From Paenibacillus sp. 1_12 (GTDB lineage Bacteria; Bacillota; Bacilli; Paenibacillales; NBRC-103111), in assembly GCF_900114475.1 (NCBI RefSeq), contig NZ_FOTE01000014.1:100600-164599 (forward strand): a stretch of DNA of 64,000 nt, read 5' to 3'. Shown here piece by piece: positions 62,365 to 64,000 of this stretch (within the stretch, counting starts at the first letter, position 1; every line of letters begins with the position of its first letter). The notes below the pieces were generated by a model. The model saw only the letters and a program-made list of their open reading frames with translations, was not told the DNA's origin and did not search any database. The position numbers and the translations under genes were made by a program.

Positions 62365-62397
62365 TAGTAGTTGTAACGCTACTATAAAATTTTTTTT
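62365..62397 (+). promoter_or_regulatory. Hairpin with T run in the leader of the monophosphatase gene
   Basis: TAGTAG pairs with CTACTA around an eight-base loop; AT-rich bases and eight T follow. It looks like a weak terminator or attenuator located 20 bases before the gene start. Confidence 0.4.
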
Positions 62398-62415
62398 GAA
62401 AAAGGGCTGATTGAA

Positions 62416-63282
62416 ATGTCTAACGAAGGAAATAACTCCTTCTCGGTAGGAAGTAAGAGCTTTACCGCTGTAGCCATTAATACGGCCTCTAAGGCAGGCG
62501 AATGGGTCCAAAGCAAATTGGGAGACTTCAACAGCTTGAATACCAAATATTCTTCTCATGATCTAGTTACTGAAGTAGATAAAGGCGCGGAGAAGATGAT
62601 CCGCAATTTGATTCAAACGCATTTCCCAAACCATTCGATTCTTGGTGAAGAAGGAGTTGAACCAGGGCCGGCTGCTTCGGTCCAAGCGTTAAAGGATGTA
62701 AGTGAGGCTGAATACCTCTGGATCGTCGATCCTTTGGACGGTACAACGAACTTTGTTCATGGTTTTCCGTTCTTCAGTGTTTCGATCGCACTGGCATACA
62801 AAGGTGAGGTCATCGTGGGTGTGGTTTATAATCCCATTCATAATGAATTGTTCGTAGCCGAGAAAGGTAAGGGCGCCTATCTTAGAGGCAAAAGGATGCA
62901 GGTATCCACGGAGAGCAAGCTTATCGACAGTCTTGTGGCAACCGGATTGCCAGCTGACCGAGAAGGTGCGCTGCCTGTCAATCTGCGAGGCTTGAATGCC
63001 TTATCTCCAAAGGTCAGAAACATCCGTGTTGCAGGATCAGCTGCATTGCATATGGCCTATGTTGCTGCTGGTCGCTTGAGCGGATTTTGGGAGATCGGGT
63101 TGAATTCGTGGGATATGGCAGCTGGGGCTCTGCTTATTAAAGAATCCGGTGGTTCGATAACGGATACAGAAGGTAATCCCTACACATTAAATGTACGCAA
63201 TGTGCTTGCATCCAATGGTTTGATACACGATCAGCTTCAAACGGAGCTTCGTGGCGCTAACGCGGTTTCTATTGAAGTCTAA
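62416..63282 (+). CDS. suhB: Inositol monophosphatase family protein
   Basis: 288 residues. Metal-binding motifs are complete: Glu pair in ILGEEGVE, WIVDPLDGTTNFVHGFPFFS (Asp, Asp-Gly-Thr), and NSWDMAAGALLIKESGG. Li-sensitive phosphatase fold; it dephosphorylates inositol-1-phosphate or related sugar phosphates. The ATG has only a weak AAAGGG site about nine bases upstream. Last protein gene before the rRNA operon. Confidence 0.92.
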   Translation: MSNEGNNSFSVGSKSFTAVAINTASKAGEWVQSKLGDFNSLNTKYSSHDLVTEVDKGAEKMIRNLIQTHFPNHSILGEEGVEPGPAASVQALKDVSEAEYLWIVDPLDGTTNFVHGFPFFSVSIALAYKGEVIVGVVYNPIHNELFVAEKGKGAYLRGKRMQVSTESKLIDSLVATGLPADREGALPVNLRGLNALSPKVRNIRVAGSAALHMAYVAAGRLSGFWEIGLNSWDMAAGALLIKESGGSITDTEGNPYTLNVRNVLASNGLIHDQLQTELRGANAVSIEV

Positions 63283-63476
63283 CATCTGATTACTTCTAAA
63301 CAACCTCCTACTTATCCATAACTTTGGATCGGGGAGGTTGTTGTTTTATGATCCATAGAGGAATTGTATTTGATTTTTAATACGGCGTTGCACAAGAGAT
63401 AGGTGCGTTGTAGACCTCTCTACAACAGCTATAGAGCAGGGTATTTAGTATCGAAAAAGTTTATTTGATTTATTGC
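63283..63476. other. Spacer before the rRNA promoters
   Basis: It holds the terminator at 63299-63347 and a short hairpin GTTGTAGA-CCTC-TCTACAAC (63407-63426) without T run. No gene. Confidence 0.5.
63299..63347 (+). terminator. Intrinsic terminator after the monophosphatase gene
   Basis: AACAACCTCC pairs with GGAGGTTGTT, followed by GTTTT. Confidence 0.85.
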
Positions 63477-63506
63477 TTGACTTCTCATATTGTCGTATGA
63501 TATATT
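63477..63506 (+). promoter_or_regulatory. rRNA operon promoter P1
   Basis: TTGACT and TATATT are 18 bases apart, upstream of the 16S gene by about 290 bases. Confidence 0.65.
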
Positions 63507-63583
63507 ACTTCTCGCCGCTAAAAACGGTGTAAGTGTTACAAAGGTTTTGATTTGATTGCAAAAATTAAATTAAAAAATAACAC

Positions 63584-63613
63584 TTGCATAAATAACTAGC
63601 AGTGTGGTATAGT
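63584..63613 (+). promoter_or_regulatory. rRNA operon promoter P2
   Basis: TTGCAT and TATAGT are 18 bases apart, in the usual tandem arrangement of Bacilli rRNA operons. Confidence 0.65.
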
Positions 63614-63701
63614 ATAAAAGTTGCCGATAAAAATAAACGATGAAAATTGTTAAAGAAACGACAACTCATAATGTATGTAATACCAATTACAAAATGAAAT
63701 T

Positions 63702-63719
63702 TGTCCTTTGAAAACTGAA
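63702..63719 (+). promoter_or_regulatory. boxA-like antitermination element in the rRNA leader
   Basis: TGTCCTTTGAAAACTGAA resembles the boxA region of Bacillus rRNA leaders (TGCTCTTTGAAAACT). It is where Nus factors load to prevent termination in rRNA genes. Confidence 0.65.
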
Positions 63720-63797
63720 TCAACGAGTGAGTAAAATAGCAGTACAAGAGAATGCAAATTCTCGCCAGCAAGACGAATGAGTGCAATTCAAGTTCTA

Positions 63798-64000
63798 CCT
63801 TAATGGAGAGTTTGATCCTGGCTCAGGACGAACGCTGGCGGCGTGCCTAATACATGCAAGTCGAGCGGATTGTTCCTTCGGGAACAGTTAGCGGCGGACG
63901 GGTGAGTAACACGTAGGCAACCTGCCTGCAGGATCGGGATAACTACCGGAAACGGTAGCTAAGACCGGATAAGTGATTTTGACGCATGTTGAGATCAAGA
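63798..64000 (+). rRNA. 16S ribosomal RNA, 5' end
   Basis: GGAGAGTTTGATCCTGGCTC at 63805 on is the universal 5' 16S sequence, and GGCGGCGTGCCTAATACATG follows. The first variable region (GATTGTTCCTTCGGGAACAG) and ACACGTAGGCAACCTGCCTG fit Paenibacillus-type 16S. The gene runs out of the window. The exact mature 5' end is estimated from the Bacillus alignment. Confidence 0.97.

Noticed and set aside
1..64000. Insertion sequences, prophage, CRISPR arrays, tRNA genes
   Set aside because: No transposase, integrase, phage structural gene, regularly spaced repeats or tRNA-like cloverleaf was seen on either strand.

Overview
The window reads as chromosomal DNA of a Gram-positive, spore-forming member of the Paenibacillaceae, most likely Paenibacillus. 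The reasons are strong AGGAGG-type ribosome binding sites with frequent TTG and GTG starts, a YesM/YesN-type two-component system beside a carbohydrate ABC importer, a caa3 oxidase operon (ctaCDEFG), a YhcN/YlaJ-type sporulation lipoprotein, proteins with S-layer homology (SLH) domains, and a 16S rRNA 5' part whose signature fits Paenibacillus. No insertion sequence, prophage, CRISPR array or tRNA was seen.

Layout. 1-7.3 kb: 3' end of a sensor kinase, its AraC-type response regulator, two sugar permeases, a sugar-binding lipoprotein and an (alpha/alpha)6-type glycosidase, i.e. a sensed carbohydrate uptake and degradation locus. 7.5-11.4 kb: a heterodimeric multidrug ABC exporter (YheI/YheH, BmrCD type). 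11.8-17.8 kb: metallo-beta-lactamase-fold hydrolase, Nfu-N/HEAT-repeat protein, a divergent guanylate-kinase-like protein, a DEAD-box RNA helicase with an Arg/Gly-rich tail, and the sporulation lipoprotein. 18.1-23.5 kb: cytochrome caa3 operon. 23.6-33.6 kb: NlpC/P60 hydrolase, malic enzyme, aldolase-like enzyme, small membrane protein, CDF metal transporter, secreted hypothetical, LspA-like peptidase, flavoprotein, DedA protein and polysaccharide deacetylase. 33.7-46.1 kb: bacilliredoxin, nadE, acpS, a cytochrome c/membrane protein/AraC cluster, mutY, a Crp/Fnr regulator, an HD-GYP pseudogene, sodA, an acetyltransferase, ntdP, lepB, queG, an intact HD-GYP protein, a UPF0154 protein and folE. 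46.3-54.3 kb: alpha/beta hydrolase, IclR regulator and two divergent SLH surface proteins, one of 1336 residues. 54.5-63.3 kb: acnA, amidase-like protein, ddl, a small hypothetical, uvsE, fabI and an inositol monophosphatase-family gene. 63.5-64 kb: rRNA promoters, boxA-like leader and the start of 16S rRNA.

Most of the window is housekeeping or stable accessory DNA, and I did not find a large new system. The observations I consider most worth following are: (a) near-identical dyads of the form GTTTCAY-N3-RTGAAAC just downstream of the predicted promoters of the orphan IclR regulator and of aconitase, with a related overlapping palindrome in front of malic enzyme, suggesting a small regulon at the TCA/malate node; (b) a frameshifted HD-GYP C-terminal remnant between sodA and the Crp/Fnr gene; (c) a 30-bp copy of the response regulator's 3' end, still legible at the protein level, in front of the sugar-binding protein gene beside a 10-bp duplication, which looks like a rearrangement scar; (d) a guanylate-kinase-like protein whose P-loop lysine is displaced; (e) a possible leader-peptide arrangement before the inositol monophosphatase gene.

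All calls come from reading the sequence and translations by eye. No database search or folding program was used, so promoters and operators are pattern matches only.
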